A stretch of 23,769 nt of DNA from Candidatus Limivicinus faecipullorum. Its GTDB lineage: Bacteria; Bacillota; Clostridia; Oscillospirales; Oscillospiraceae. Positions 6,787-15,255 of this stretch are shown piece after piece; the stretch's first letter is position 1, and each line of letters opens with the position of its first letter. A model generated the notes under the pieces. It was not told where the DNA came from. It did no database searches and saw only the letters and a program-made list of their open reading frames with translations. The stretch spans positions 1-23,769 of the forward strand of contig DVHY01000118.1 in NCBI GenBank assembly GCA_018711755.1, in the 5' to 3' direction. Both the position numbers and the translations under genes were made by a program.

Positions 6787-6910
6787 GTGGGCTTGAAGGC
6801 TTTTGGAAAAAGAGGGAAAGAAAGCAGTCCTGAAGGAAAGATTTTCATGGGGATTCTTAATAATTCTAAAAAGGCCTTTATTTTTTCCGGGCGACGTGGT
6901 AACATGCCCG

Positions 6911-6936
6911 GGGAACAAACGGGCATTTGCCTCGTC
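6911..6936 (+). promoter_or_regulatory. Possible ECF-sigma promoter of the DUF1002 gene
   Basis: GGGAAC (6911-6916), 16 bp, then CGTC (6933-6936) followed by ATAT matches the AAC / CGTC pattern of extracytoplasmic-function sigma factors. No sigma-A pair of comparable quality is seen upstream of this gene. The predicted start would leave a short leader with the AAAGGAG site at 6953-6959. Confidence 0.5.
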
Positions 6937-6967
6937 ATATAGATGTACTCTGAAAGGAGAGAGACCT

Positions 6968-7843
6968 ATGAAAAAGCTGATATCGGTATTACTTATGGTG
7001 CTGCTGGTGTGTTCCATGGCAGTGCCTGCATATGCGGAAGTGAACCAGAGCCGCGCTGTCATCGGCGCCGACCTCACCGACGAGCAGATAGAATCGGTGT
7101 ACAACATGTTCGGCGTAAAGCGTGGGGACCCAATAGAGCTGACGATGACCAACGCCGAGGAGCGGGCCTATCTGGAGGGCTATGTGGATGAAAGCCTCAT
7201 AGGCACCCGGTCCATATCCTGTGTGTATGTGGAGCTGCTGCCTTCCGGCAGCGGCATGGCAGTTACCACCAGTAATATCAACTGGTGTACCGGGGAGATG
7301 TATGTCAGCGCCCTGGCCACTGCCGGGATAACCGACGCCAACATCGTGGTGGCAGCGCCCTTTGAAGTCAGCGGAACTGCGGCCCTCAGCGGCATATACA
7401 AGGCCTATGAGGACATGACCGGCATGAAGCTGGACGACCTGGCCAAGCTGGTGAGCACCCAGGAGCTGACCATCACCGGGGAGCTGGCGGCTGAGATAGG
7501 CTCCATGGACTCCACCTCCATCGTCAACGAGCTGAAGCTGATGCTGGACGTCACCAAGACCATGAGCGACGATGAGATACGCGCCGAGATAAGGGAGATA
7601 GCCTCCCGCTATAACGTGAAGCTCACCGACACCCAGGTGAACCAGCTGCTGACCCTGTGCCGCTCCCTGGAGGGCCTGGACGGCGAAGCTCTCAAGGCCC
7701 GGGTGGAGGATGTCCAGAGCACCCTGCAAAAGGTGTCCGATGCCAAAAACAAGGTGGTAGGCTTTGTGGAGGGCGTGAAGAAAGTGGTGGACTCCGTCTC
7801 CGGCTTCTTCGATAAGATAAAGGACATTATAGCCCGCTTCTGA
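6968..7843 (+). CDS. Secreted DUF1002 (YpuA-like) protein
   Basis: A 291-residue exported protein of the DUF1002 family; its molecular function is not established. The signal peptide has a KK start, a hydrophobic core (residues 4-19) and a cleavage site after AYA (A23). C15 is not in a lipobox, so it is secreted or wall-associated rather than a lipoprotein. The mature part opens with the family-like VIGADLTDEQ and holds an alpha/beta region with TTSNINWCTGEMYVSAL. The C-terminal third is helical and charged, ending in an amphipathic helix (VVGFVEGVKKVVDSVSGFF). The start at 6968 is supported by AAAGGAG 8 bp upstream. It is monocistronic, closed by the terminator at 7875. Confidence 0.88.
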   Translation: MKKLISVLLMVLLVCSMAVPAYAEVNQSRAVIGADLTDEQIESVYNMFGVKRGDPIELTMTNAEERAYLEGYVDESLIGTRSISCVYVELLPSGSGMAVTTSNINWCTGEMYVSALATAGITDANIVVAAPFEVSGTAALSGIYKAYEDMTGMKLDDLAKLVSTQELTITGELAAEIGSMDSTSIVNELKLMLDVTKTMSDDEIRAEIREIASRYNVKLTDTQVNQLLTLCRSLEGLDGEALKARVEDVQSTLQKVSDAKNKVVGFVEGVKKVVDSVSGFFDKIKDIIARF

Positions 7844-7874
7844 GCCCGGGCAGGCAAAGCCGAATACGGACAGC

Positions 7875-7912
7875 AATATCCCGCCGCACGGGGCGTGCGG
7901 CGGGATATTTTT
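7875..7912 (+). terminator. Intrinsic terminator of the DUF1002 gene
   Basis: A 15-bp perfect stem (7875-7889 with 7895-7909, loop GGGGC) whose 3' arm runs into T5 at 7908-7912. Confidence 0.93.
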
Positions 7913-7946
7913 AGCCAAAGCCTCTGGCCTGAGTGCCTTTATGGGC

Positions 7947-7975
7947 TTTCAAAAGCGGCGGGGCTGTGATACAAT
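7947..7975 (+). promoter_or_regulatory. Extended -10 promoter of the acyltransferase operon
   Basis: TACAAT at 7970-7975 preceded by TG one base upstream (extended -10), with a poor -35 (TTTCAA, 7947-7952) at 17 bp. Predicted start near 7982 leaves a leader of about 24 nt before the ATG at 8006. Confidence 0.6.
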
Positions 7976-8005
7976 AAGGCGGACTTGTTTATCGGAAGTG
8001 AGCAG

Positions 8006-9502
8006 ATGAAAATACCAGTTGCCGATCCCTTCGGGGACTATGCCCGCAGCCTGCCCGAGGCCGGCCGGGCTGCCCTGGCGGAATTCTTTTCCGCCTTTGA
8101 CAGCCATTGCCTCCTGGCCAAGGGGGAAAAGAGAAAGCTGCGGGAGGATTTTGAAAAGGCTGTATTGAATTATGTAAACCGAGGCCTGAGCCTGGAGCGT
8201 GCCCTGGAGCTGCTGGACCCAGCCGGGCTGGGGGGCTTCCATGCCCGGCCGGCGGTGCTGTGGTTCCCTCTGGACGACGCGGCAAAGATATATCCCCTGT
8301 CCATGAAGCCGGGGAGTATGTCGGTGTTCCGCCTGTCGGTATATCTCAAAGAGCCGGTGGAGCCGGAGCTTTTGCAGATGGCCCTCAATTTTACCATAAA
8401 GCGTTTCCCCAGCTTTGCCACCACCCTGAAAAAGGGCTTCTTCTGGCACTATCTGGACACGGCGAAGCGGCGTTTTAGTGTGTCGGAGGAGAAGGAGATA
8501 CCCTGCCGTCCCCTGAAGGTCTCCCAGAGCTGCTCTCCCGCGTTTCGGGTGCTGTACTGGAAAAACCGCATCAGCGTGGAATTTTTCCATGTTCTCACCG
8601 ACGGTACCGGCGGCATGGTGTTTTTAAAGGCCCTGGCGGGGGAATATCTGCGGCTGCGGGGCCTTGAGGCCGGGGAGACCGGGGAAGGCCTGGCGCTTGG
8701 GGAAATACCGGACAGGGAAGAGTTTGAAAACGCCTTTGCCCGCGTAGAGCAGAGCCCCGGTTCTTCCGGCTTTATGGACAAGGCGGCCCTGCAGATGAAC
8801 GGCAGGCTCAGTGAGAACCGGCCCTGCCGGGTGCTCCATTTCAGGATGGATGCCTCCGGCCTCCGCCGGGCGGCGAAGAGCCGCAATGCCACAGTCACGG
8901 TGTACCTTCTGGCCCTGATGTTCATTGCCGGCAAAGCGGCCACCGACGAGCTGAAAGGGGAGCAGAGCATCCAGGTGCCGGTGAACATGCGCAAGTTCTA
9001 TCCCTCCAGGACTCTGAGAAATTTCTCCCTGTACTGCGGCATCCGCCTGCCTGTGGAAAGGATAGGGGATGTGGAATCCATGACCGGGGAGATAAGCAGC
9101 CAGCTGGAGAGGAAGGGCTCAAAGGAGGCCATGGACAGGATGCTAACAGGCACCGAGCGCCTGGTGAACAGCCTGAGATTCGTGCCGCTGGGCATAAAGC
9201 AGCCGGCGGCCCGGCTGATATACGGCTTTCTGGGGGACAAGATATTTACGAACACCCTGTCCAACCTTGGGGTGGTGCAGCTGCCGGATTGGATGGCAAA
9301 GGAGATAGAGGCCATGGACTTTGTGCTGGGCACCGCCATAAGCAACAGGGCCAGCTGCTCTTTGGTCACGGTGAACAATACCGCCATGCTGTCCATAGCC
9401 AAGCTCACCGCCGACCCCAGCTTTGAAGAGAAGCTGTATGAGCTTCTGAAGCGGGACGGAGTGGAACTGAAAGTGGAGGGCAGCGAGCTGTATGAAAGTT
9501 AA
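8006..9502 (+). CDS. Acyltransferase-like protein, condensation-domain fold
   Basis: A 498-residue protein resembling the alcohol acetyltransferase (AATase)/condensation-domain superfamily. The hallmark HxxxDGxG is present as HVLTDGTG with H195 and D199, within FFHVLTDGTGGMVFL. A second conserved-looking block is NFSLYCGIRLPVERIGD, and the C-terminal half carries FTNTLSNLG, like the bridging region of such proteins. The likely reaction is acyl transfer from a thioester to a hydroxyl or amine; donor and acceptor are unknown. It has no transmembrane segment or signal peptide. ATG 8006 has a modest GGAAGTGAG upstream; a TTG at 7985 is the alternative. It overlaps the next gene by 11 bp, implying translational coupling with a membrane partner. 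Confidence 0.78.
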   Translation: MKIPVADPFGDYARSLPEAGRAALAEFFSAFDSHCLLAKGEKRKLREDFEKAVLNYVNRGLSLERALELLDPAGLGGFHARPAVLWFPLDDAAKIYPLSMKPGSMSVFRLSVYLKEPVEPELLQMALNFTIKRFPSFATTLKKGFFWHYLDTAKRRFSVSEEKEIPCRPLKVSQSCSPAFRVLYWKNRISVEFFHVLTDGTGGMVFLKALAGEYLRLRGLEAGETGEGLALGEIPDREEFENAFARVEQSPGSSGFMDKAALQMNGRLSENRPCRVLHFRMDASGLRRAAKSRNATVTVYLLALMFIAGKAATDELKGEQSIQVPVNMRKFYPSRTLRNFSLYCGIRLPVERIGDVESMTGEISSQLERKGSKEAMDRMLTGTERLVNSLRFVPLGIKQPAARLIYGFLGDKIFTNTLSNLGVVQLPDWMAKEIEAMDFVLGTAISNRASCSLVTVNNTAMLSIAKLTADPSFEEKLYELLKRDGVELKVEGSELYES

Positions 9503-10067
9503 CATAACATATCCGGCCCTGGGAAAGCGAAGGCAGGTAAAAAGGAAACTGATAAGAGCAGCGGGCTGGCTGATGCTGCTGGCGGCCTTTGTCTGTCCCG
9601 GGGTGAATCTGGCGGTAGGTGGCAAGGCCTGGAGCCTCATTGTGCTGATGGGTCTGTACATGCTGTGGACACTGGCGCTGTCCCCGGACCTGGTGGAGTA
9701 CAATAGGATAAGCCAGTTTATCAGGCTGCTGCTCAGTTCCTGTGTGATGCTTGTCATCATCGAGCTGGTCATCGTCCCGGGCTGGGCGGCCGTAGTGGTG
9801 CCCATAGTGGGTTTTGGGGGTCTGATAGTCTGCGCCGCCCTGTTCTTTTCGGACATGGAGCGGCAGAGGCAGAACATGCTGCCCATGCTGAGCCTGATTT
9901 TCCTCTCCGCTCTGGGCTCTGCCGCCGGGCTGCTGTGGCTGAAGCCGGAGATACGCTGGCCTCTGGCGGTGATGGGGCTGCTGTCTCTTGCGCTGCTGAT
10001 AGCCTGCGCCGCAGCCCTGGGCCGGGGTTTCCTCATAGAGTTTCAAAAGCGTTTCCACATAAAATAG
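9492..10067 (+). CDS. DUF6320-like polytopic membrane protein
   Basis: A 191-residue protein with a basic cytosolic N-terminus (KRRQVKRK) and about six hydrophobic segments: near residues 22-42, 46-64, 75-96, 98-117, 129-147 and 155-178. It has the look of the DUF6320 family, which I recall beside alcohol acetyltransferase-like genes in Clostridia. The start lies inside the upstream gene (11-bp overlap), so the two proteins are probably made together. The membrane protein may hold or receive the substrate of the acyltransferase, but that is inference. It ends before the strong hairpin at 10081. Confidence 0.75.
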   Translation: MKVNITYPALGKRRQVKRKLIRAAGWLMLLAAFVCPGVNLAVGGKAWSLIVLMGLYMLWTLALSPDLVEYNRISQFIRLLLSSCVMLVIIELVIVPGWAAVVVPIVGFGGLIVCAALFFSDMERQRQNMLPMLSLIFLSALGSAAGLLWLKPEIRWPLAVMGLLSLALLIACAAALGRGFLIEFQKRFHIK

Positions 10068-10080
10068 AACAAGCTGCATA

Positions 10081-10125
10081 CAGCAAGCGAAGCCCCGGCC
10101 TAAATGGCCGGGGCTTCGCTTGCTG
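10081..10125. terminator. Bidirectional terminator between convergent operons
   Basis: A 20-bp perfect stem (10081-10100 with 10106-10125, loop TAAAT) sits between the DUF6320-like gene and the end of cysS, 7 bp before the cysS stop. CTTTATAT follows on the plus strand. On the minus strand T-rich sequence follows only after a gap. Confidence 0.85.
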
Positions 10126-10132
10126 CTTTATA

Positions 10133-11584
10133 TCATATCCGTTTCCACTTTACGCCGTGGGGGATGTCGGTGAGCTCGATGCCGGCGGCCTTCAGCTCGT
10201 CCCGGATGGCGTCGGCCTTGGCGAAGTCCTTGGCCTTCTTGGCGTCCTGCCGGGCCTGGATCTTGGATTCCACCTGGCTGTCGCTCTCTCCGCTCTCGGA
10301 GATGATGGTGAACTGACCTGCGGTCACTTCCTGCTTTTTCAGCTCCTCCCGCTTCTTTTCGCCCTTGGCGATAAGGTCCAGGCTCAGCACCCGGTCAAAG
10401 TCGGCGATGGCGGCGAGCTTGGTCTCATCGTTGGTCTTGGCCTTCAGCACATCGTAAAGGGCGGTGACGGCCAGAGAGCTGTTCAGGTCGTTGTCCAGAG
10501 CGTCGGTGAATTTCTGCTTGAGGGCCGCCATGACCTGAGCGTCCACTTCTCCGTCTCCGGGCTTGAGGGCGGCCACCCTGGCCACCAGCTTGTTGTAGGC
10601 GGTCTGGGCGTTGTCCAGATTCTCCCAGCTGAATACCAGGCTCTTGCGGTAGTGGCTCTGGAGGCAGAAGAGGCGGTAGGCCAGGGGGTCATAGCCTTTC
10701 TGCTCCAGCAAAGACACGGTGAGAAACTCCCCGCTGGACTTGCTCATCTTGCCGGAGTTGGTGTTCAGGTGGTAGACATGCATCCAGAAATTGCACCATT
10801 TATGGCCCAGATAGGACTCGGACTGGGCAATTTCATTGGTGTGGTGGGGGAAGGCGTTGTCAATACCGCCGCAGTGGATATCCAGGTCATCCCCCAGATG
10901 CTTCATGGATATGCCCGAGCATTCGATGTGCCAGCAGGGGTAGCCCACGCCCCAGGGAGAATCCCATTTCAAAGCCTGGTCCTCAAACTTGGACTTGGTG
11001 AACCACAGCACAAAGTCGTTCTTGTTGCGCTTGTTGCTGTCCTCCTCCACGCCCTCCCGGACGCCCACGGCCAGGTCCTCCTCGTTAAAGTCGTTGAAGA
11101 CATAGTACTTCTCCAGCTTGGAGGTGTCAAAGTATACGTTGCCGCCGGCAAAGTAGGCATAGCCGGTGTCCATGAGCTTGGAGATGATGCGGATGTAGTC
11201 GTCGATGCAGTTGGTGGCGGGCTCCACCACGTCGGGGGTCTTGATGTTCAGCTTGGCGCAGTCGGAGAAGAAGGCGTCTGTGTAGAACTTGGCTATCTCC
11301 ATAACGCTCTTGTGCTCCCGTTTCGCGCCTTTGAGCATCTTGTCCTCGCCCTCGTCGGCGTCGGAGGTCAGGTGCCCCACGTCGGTGATGTTCATAACCC
11401 GCTTCACGTTGTAGCCGATGTAGCGCAGATACTTCTCCAGCACATCCTCCATGATGTAGGAGCGGAGGTTCCCTATGTGGGCATAGTGGTATACCGTGGG
11501 CCCGCAGGTGTACATTTTCACGATGTCGGGATGGTTGGGGACAAAGTCTTCTCTGGTGCGGGTGGCGGAATTATATAGTTTCAT
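10133..11584 (-). CDS. cysS: Cysteine-tRNA ligase
   Basis: A 483-residue class I aminoacyl-tRNA synthetase that charges tRNA-Cys. The HIGH-type signature is HIGN at 36-39 and KMSKS is at 279-283. The zinc ligands that recognise cysteine are C27 (in CGPTVY), C222 (in WHIEC), H247 and E251 (in FPHHTNE), all retained. The length is typical. GAGGAG at 11592-11597 overlaps the pgsA stop, 11 bp separate the genes, and this is the last gene of the nine-gene minus-strand run. No T-box leader is present because the gene is operon-internal. Confidence 0.97.
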   Translation of the reverse strand: MKLYNSATRTREDFVPNHPDIVKMYTCGPTVYHYAHIGNLRSYIMEDVLEKYLRYIGYNVKRVMNITDVGHLTSDADEGEDKMLKGAKREHKSVMEIAKFYTDAFFSDCAKLNIKTPDVVEPATNCIDDYIRIISKLMDTGYAYFAGGNVYFDTSKLEKYYVFNDFNEEDLAVGVREGVEEDSNKRNKNDFVLWFTKSKFEDQALKWDSPWGVGYPCWHIECSGISMKHLGDDLDIHCGGIDNAFPHHTNEIAQSESYLGHKWCNFWMHVYHLNTNSGKMSKSSGEFLTVSLLEQKGYDPLAYRLFCLQSHYRKSLVFSWENLDNAQTAYNKLVARVAALKPGDGEVDAQVMAALKQKFTDALDNDLNSSLAVTALYDVLKAKTNDETKLAAIADFDRVLSLDLIAKGEKKREELKKQEVTAGQFTIISESGESDSQVESKIQARQDAKKAKDFAKADAIRDELKAAGIELTDIPHGVKWKRI

Positions 11585-11595
11585 GGCGATTCTCC

Positions 11596-12117
11596 TCAGT
11601 CGGCATTTTTAAATACGTCCCTGTTGACGTAAAAATATTCTATTCCTGAATAGAGCGTGGTGATAACGATGACCCAGGTGGTGACGGTGCTGACTATGGT
11701 GTTGGCGGGGAAGGCCAGCATGGCGCACAGGCCCACCATGGTGCAGGCGGTCTTTATCTTGCCGGACCAGCCGGCGGCAATCACCCGCTGCTGCTCCACG
11801 GCGATAAGGCGCAGCCCGGACACCGCAAACTCCCGGAACAGTACTATGACCACCGCCCAGCCGGGCATCTGGCCGTTTTCAATAAAAAAGCACATGGCGG
11901 CCAGCACCAGCACCTTGTCGGCCAGAGGGTCCATAAACTTGCCGAAGTTGCTTATCTGGTTGTAATGCCGGGCGATGTAGCCGTCGGCCATGTCCGAGAG
12001 GCAAGCGATTATGTAAACTATGAGGGCGGCCAGGCTCTGTCCCATATAGGCCAGGACCAGAAATAAAGGTATTAGAACTATGCGAAATATGGTTATTTTG
12101 TTGGCAGTTGTGTTCAT
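11596..12117 (-). CDS. pgsA: CDP-diacylglycerol-glycerol-3-phosphate 3-phosphatidyltransferase
   Basis: A 173-residue membrane enzyme of phosphatidylglycerol synthesis that transfers the phosphatidyl group from CDP-diacylglycerol to glycerol 3-phosphate. The complete CDP-alcohol phosphotransferase motif is visible: D42-xx-D45-G46-xx-A49-R50-x8-G59-xxx-D63-xxx-D67. Several hydrophobic segments flank it (about 8-25, 28-40, 82-97, 124-160). Length and N-terminus (NKITIFRIVLIPLF) fit PgsA rather than cardiolipin or phosphatidylserine synthases. GAGGAG at 12128-12133 sets the start. The order rimO-pgsA matches other Firmicutes, where pgsA often lies near recA. Confidence 0.94.
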   Translation of the reverse strand: MNTTANKITIFRIVLIPLFLVLAYMGQSLAALIVYIIACLSDMADGYIARHYNQISNFGKFMDPLADKVLVLAAMCFFIENGQMPGWAVVIVLFREFAVSGLRLIAVEQQRVIAAGWSGKIKTACTMVGLCAMLAFPANTIVSTVTTWVIVITTLYSGIEYFYVNRDVFKNAD

Positions 12118-12144
12118 TTATTTCTCTCTCCTCTTTCTGCGGCT

Positions 12145-13461
12145 TTACAGCTGCTTTCCGTAGAGCAGTCCGTCCTCGGTGGAGCTTATAAGCACGTCCA
12201 CCATATCCCCCTCCTGACAGTCGCCGGAGAAGAGGACCAGACCGTCGATATCCGGGGAGTCGGCGTAGCAGCGGCCCACGTGGTAGCCGCTTTCCTCATC
12301 GTAGTACTCATAGAGCACCCGGAGGGTCTTGCCGCAGAAGCTCCGGCAGAAGTCCTCCATAATGGGGGCTTGCAGTTCCATTATAAGGTCTGCCCGGCGC
12401 TGGGCGGTGTCGCTGTCTGGCCGCTCCATGGCGGCGGCGGGAGTGCCCTCCTCCGGGGAGAATGGGAAGACGCCCACCCGTTCTATGCGGTATTCCCGGA
12501 GGAAATCGCAGAGCTCTTCAAACTCAGCCTCACCTTCTCCGGGGAGCCCGGCGATAAGGCTGGTGCGCAGCACCAGACCGGGTATGGCCGCCCGGAGCTT
12601 TTTAAAGAGGACCCGTATATCCTCCCCGGTGCCCCGGCGGTTCATGGTTTTCAGGATGCGGTCATTTATATGCTGGATAGGGATATCCAGGTATTTTACT
12701 ATCTTGTCGTTGTTGGCTATCTCATCAATGAGCTCCTCGTCGAACTGGTCCACATAGAGGTAGTGGAGCCTTATCCACTCTATGCCCTCTATTTTGGACA
12801 GCTCCCGGCACAGCTCCGCCAGACATCGCCGTCCGTAGAGGTCGGTGCCGTAGCGGGTGATATCCTGGGCGATGACAATGAGCTCTTTCACCCCGTGCTC
12901 AGCCAGGTCCCTGGCCTCCTCCAGGATGTTCTCCATGGAGCGGGAGCGGTAGCGGCCCCGGATGTAGGGTATGGCGCAGAAGGCGCAGAAGTTGTTGCAG
13001 CCCTCGGCGATGCGCAGGTATGCCCAGCCCGGGCCGGTGGACACCACTCTGGGTATCTCGTCTATGGGGCCGCTGTTGTCGGCAAAGCGGCTGAAGGCTT
13101 TTCTGGCCATCACCGAATTTGCAGCCTCCACTATATCACCGAAGCTGCCCACGCCCAGTACTGCGTCTATCTCCGGCAGCTCCTGAAGTATGCTGTCCTT
13201 GTACCTTTCGCTGAGGCAGCCTGTGACAATTATGCCCCCCAGCTTCCCGGCCTTTTTCAGCTCCGCCATCTGGAGGATGTTGTCTATGGCCTCGCTCTTG
13301 GCGGACTCAATGAAGCCGCAGGTGTTGATTATCACCAGGTCGGCCCCCTCCGGCTCAGGCATGAGGGTGAAGCCCGCCACGCTCATCAGGTAGAGCATCT
13401 GTTCGCTGTTCACAAGATTCTTGGCGCAGCCAAGGGATATCATTGCAAAAGTCTTTTCCAT
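12145..13461 (-). CDS. rimO: Ribosomal protein S12 methylthiotransferase
   Basis: A 438-residue radical SAM enzyme that adds a methylthio group to an aspartate of ribosomal protein S12. N-terminal MTTase domain cysteines: C12 (SLGCAKN), C48 (NTCGF) and C82 (TGCLS). The radical SAM cluster is CNNFCAFC at C155, C159 and C162, and a C-terminal TRAM-like domain ends the protein. SLGCAKN with LVNSEQM favours RimO over MiaB or MtaB. The start at 13461 gives the family-typical MEKTFAMISLGC and has AGGA 7 bp away; an in-frame ATG at 13494 would add 11 residues and has no good site. It lies 50 bp after recX. Confidence 0.95.
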   Translation of the reverse strand: MEKTFAMISLGCAKNLVNSEQMLYLMSVAGFTLMPEPEGADLVIINTCGFIESAKSEAIDNILQMAELKKAGKLGGIIVTGCLSERYKDSILQELPEIDAVLGVGSFGDIVEAANSVMARKAFSRFADNSGPIDEIPRVVSTGPGWAYLRIAEGCNNFCAFCAIPYIRGRYRSRSMENILEEARDLAEHGVKELIVIAQDITRYGTDLYGRRCLAELCRELSKIEGIEWIRLHYLYVDQFDEELIDEIANNDKIVKYLDIPIQHINDRILKTMNRRGTGEDIRVLFKKLRAAIPGLVLRTSLIAGLPGEGEAEFEELCDFLREYRIERVGVFPFSPEEGTPAAAMERPDSDTAQRRADLIMELQAPIMEDFCRSFCGKTLRVLYEYYDEESGYHVGRCYADSPDIDGLVLFSGDCQEGDMVDVLISSTEDGLLYGKQL

Positions 13462-13511
13462 TTTATATCCTGTTATCTCCGTTCCGGCTGCCATTTCAAA
13501 GCAGCCCCGTG

Positions 13512-14123
13512 TCAGTAGTCTCCCGCTTCCCCCTGGAAGCGTCTCAGGGCGGAGCGTATCTCCTCCCAGGAGTAGCCCCGGCGAAACAGGGCGGCGCTGA
13601 TTTTCCGCACCTGGCCCTGGTCATCCGGGTCTGTGAGCCTGGCGGCGATAAAGCGGTCCAGCTTGTCCGTGCCCTCCGGCATCTGCTCAAGAGCTTCTTC
13701 CCACAGTTCCCGGTCTATGCCCCGGCGCTGCAGCTCCTGACGCACCCGGCCCTCTCCAAAGCCCTTGGCGGCGTAGTGGCGCACCACGGCGGCGGCATAG
13801 CTCTCCTCGTCTATGAGCTGCCGGTCCGAGAGCCACCGGATGCAGTAATCGGCGGTGTCCTCGTCCATACCCTTCTGCAGCAGCTTTGTTCTGAGCTCTT
13901 TGCGGGACATCTGCCTCTGGGACAGATATTCCAGAGCCTTCTCTCTGGCCAGAGAGCGCAGGGAAGAGAGCCTCAGCTCCTCCAGCTCCTCGCCGTCCAG
14001 TTCACGGCCTGAGAAAAGCCGCAGGTCCGTCACTGTCGCCAGGGTGCTTTTTATCTCCCTGCCGTCCTCCAGACAGATGCAGAGTTTGCCGGGGGAAGTC
14101 TGTTTTATTTCGCTGATCCTCAT
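13512..14123 (-). CDS. recX: RecA regulatory protein RecX
   Basis: A 203-residue RecX homologue that binds RecA filaments and modulates recombinase activity. Three-helix repeats are visible: AREKALEYLSQRQMSRKEL, DYCIRWLSDRQLIDEESYA and GFGEGRVRQELQRRGID, then a fourth partial repeat ending SALRRFQ. The N-terminal 60 residues form a beta-rich extension common in Firmicutes RecX. It starts 16 bp after the recA stop, the classical recA-recX arrangement, so the pair is co-transcribed. Confidence 0.92.
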   Translation of the reverse strand: MRISEIKQTSPGKLCICLEDGREIKSTLATVTDLRLFSGRELDGEELEELRLSSLRSLAREKALEYLSQRQMSRKELRTKLLQKGMDEDTADYCIRWLSDRQLIDEESYAAAVVRHYAAKGFGEGRVRQELQRRGIDRELWEEALEQMPEGTDKLDRFIAARLTDPDDQGQVRKISAALFRRGYSWEEIRSALRRFQGEAGDY

Positions 14124-14139
14124 GGGAAAGGCCGGGCGC

Positions 14140-15255
14140 TTATTCCTGGTCGAAATCGGCGGCGCTCACGTCCACGGCGGGGACGGTGCCCCGGCCGGAG
14201 ACCTGGGCGGCCTTTCTGGCCTGGGGGGTCATGAGCTTGTAGGCGTTATCCCGTATCTCTTTTTCGATGGAGTCGCAGACCTCCGGGTTGGCGAGCAGGT
14301 ATTCCCGCACTCCGTCCTTGCCCTGGATGCGCTGGCCGTTGCAGGTGTACCAGGCTCCGGCCTTGTCGATGAGCTCCAGCTTCACGCCCAAATCGATTAT
14401 CTCGCCCACCTTGGATATGCCTTCGCCGTACATGATGTCGAACTCCGCCTCCCGGAAGGGGGGAGCCACCTTGTTCTTCACCACCTTGGCTCTGGTGCGG
14501 TTGCCTATCATCTCGCTGCCGTTTTTCAGGGTCTCTATCCTGCGCACGTCGATACGCACGGAGGCGTAGTACTTCAGAGCCAGGCCGCCGGGGGTGGTCT
14601 CAGGGTTGCCGTACATGACGCCTATCTTCTGCCTCAGTTGGTTTATAAAGATGACGGTGCAGTTATTTTTGGATATGGCTCCCGCCAGGCGGCGCATGGC
14701 CTGGGACATGAGCCGGGCCAGGGCGCCCACTACGGTGTCGCCCACCTCGCCCTCCAGCTCGACTCTGGGTATGAGGGCGGCCACGGAGTCCACCACCAGC
14801 ACGTCTATGGCGCCGGAGCGCACCAGGGACTCGGCGATGTCCAGGGCCTGCTCGCCGGTGTCCGGCTGGGAGATGAGCAGGGAGTCTATATCCACGCCGA
14901 GAGCCCGGGCGTAGGCCGGCTCCAGGGCGTGCTCCACGTCGATGTAGGCGGCGTCGCCGCCGTTTTTCTGGGCAGAGGCCACCACATGGAGGGCCAGGGT
15001 GGTCTTGCCTGAGGCCTCGGGTCCGTATATCTCCACTATGCGCCCCCGGGGCACTCCGCCTATACCCAGGGCAAGGTCCAGGGACAGAGAGCCGGTGGAC
15101 AGGGCCTCCACATTCACGGAGATGTCGTCTCCCAGGCGCATGATGGTGCCCTTGCCGTAGTCCTTCTCTATCTTGGCAATGGCGGTCTCCAGGGCCTTTT
15201 TCTTGTCTCCGGCGGCGGGGGCCACTATTGCGGGAACTTTTTTCTTCTCAGCCAT
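14140..15255 (-). CDS. recA: Recombinase RecA
   Basis: A 371-residue DNA recombinase that forms filaments on single-stranded DNA for strand exchange and SOS induction. Walker A is GPEASGKT (78-85), the Walker B strand is LVVDSVAAL, and loops L1 (EGEVGD) and L2 (GNPETTPGG) plus FINQLR are intact. The N-terminus has a Lys/Ala-rich extension of about 17 residues before the core, and the C-terminus is acidic (FDQE). GAGGG near 15262 sets the start. A 90-bp AT-rich gap separates it from prmC, yet no GAACNNNNGTTC-type LexA operator is visible there. Confidence 0.98.
   Translation of the reverse strand: MAEKKKVPAIVAPAAGDKKKALETAIAKIEKDYGKGTIMRLGDDISVNVEALSTGSLSLDLALGIGGVPRGRIVEIYGPEASGKTTLALHVVASAQKNGGDAAYIDVEHALEPAYARALGVDIDSLLISQPDTGEQALDIAESLVRSGAIDVLVVDSVAALIPRVELEGEVGDTVVGALARLMSQAMRRLAGAISKNNCTVIFINQLRQKIGVMYGNPETTPGGLALKYYASVRIDVRRIETLKNGSEMIGNRTRAKVVKNKVAPPFREAEFDIMYGEGISKVGEIIDLGVKLELIDKAGAWYTCNGQRIQGKDGVREYLLANPEVCDSIEKEIRDNAYKLMTPQARKAAQVSGRGTVPAVDVSAADFDQE

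Noticed and set aside
6887..6926. Competing hairpins (CCGGGC 6887-6892 with GCCCGG 6906-6911, versus ATGCCCG 6904-6910 with CGGGCAT 6920-6926) as a riboswitch upstream of the DUF1002 gene.
   Set aside because: They match no riboswitch I know and overlap the better-supported ECF-type promoter, so they may not be transcribed.
6968..7036. Lipoprotein signal (cysteine C15) in the DUF1002 protein.
   Set aside because: Residues before C15 are LLV, so the required small residue at -1 is missing. The AYA site at 21-23 fits ordinary signal peptidase I.
9935..11578. Very long open frames antisense to known genes, for example 9935-11578 (+), 17253-18929 (+) and 19178-21352 (-).
   Set aside because: They lie opposite clearly recognised genes (cysS, histidine kinase and response regulator, GTPase-nuclease), lack family motifs and have compositions typical of shadow frames in GC-rich DNA.
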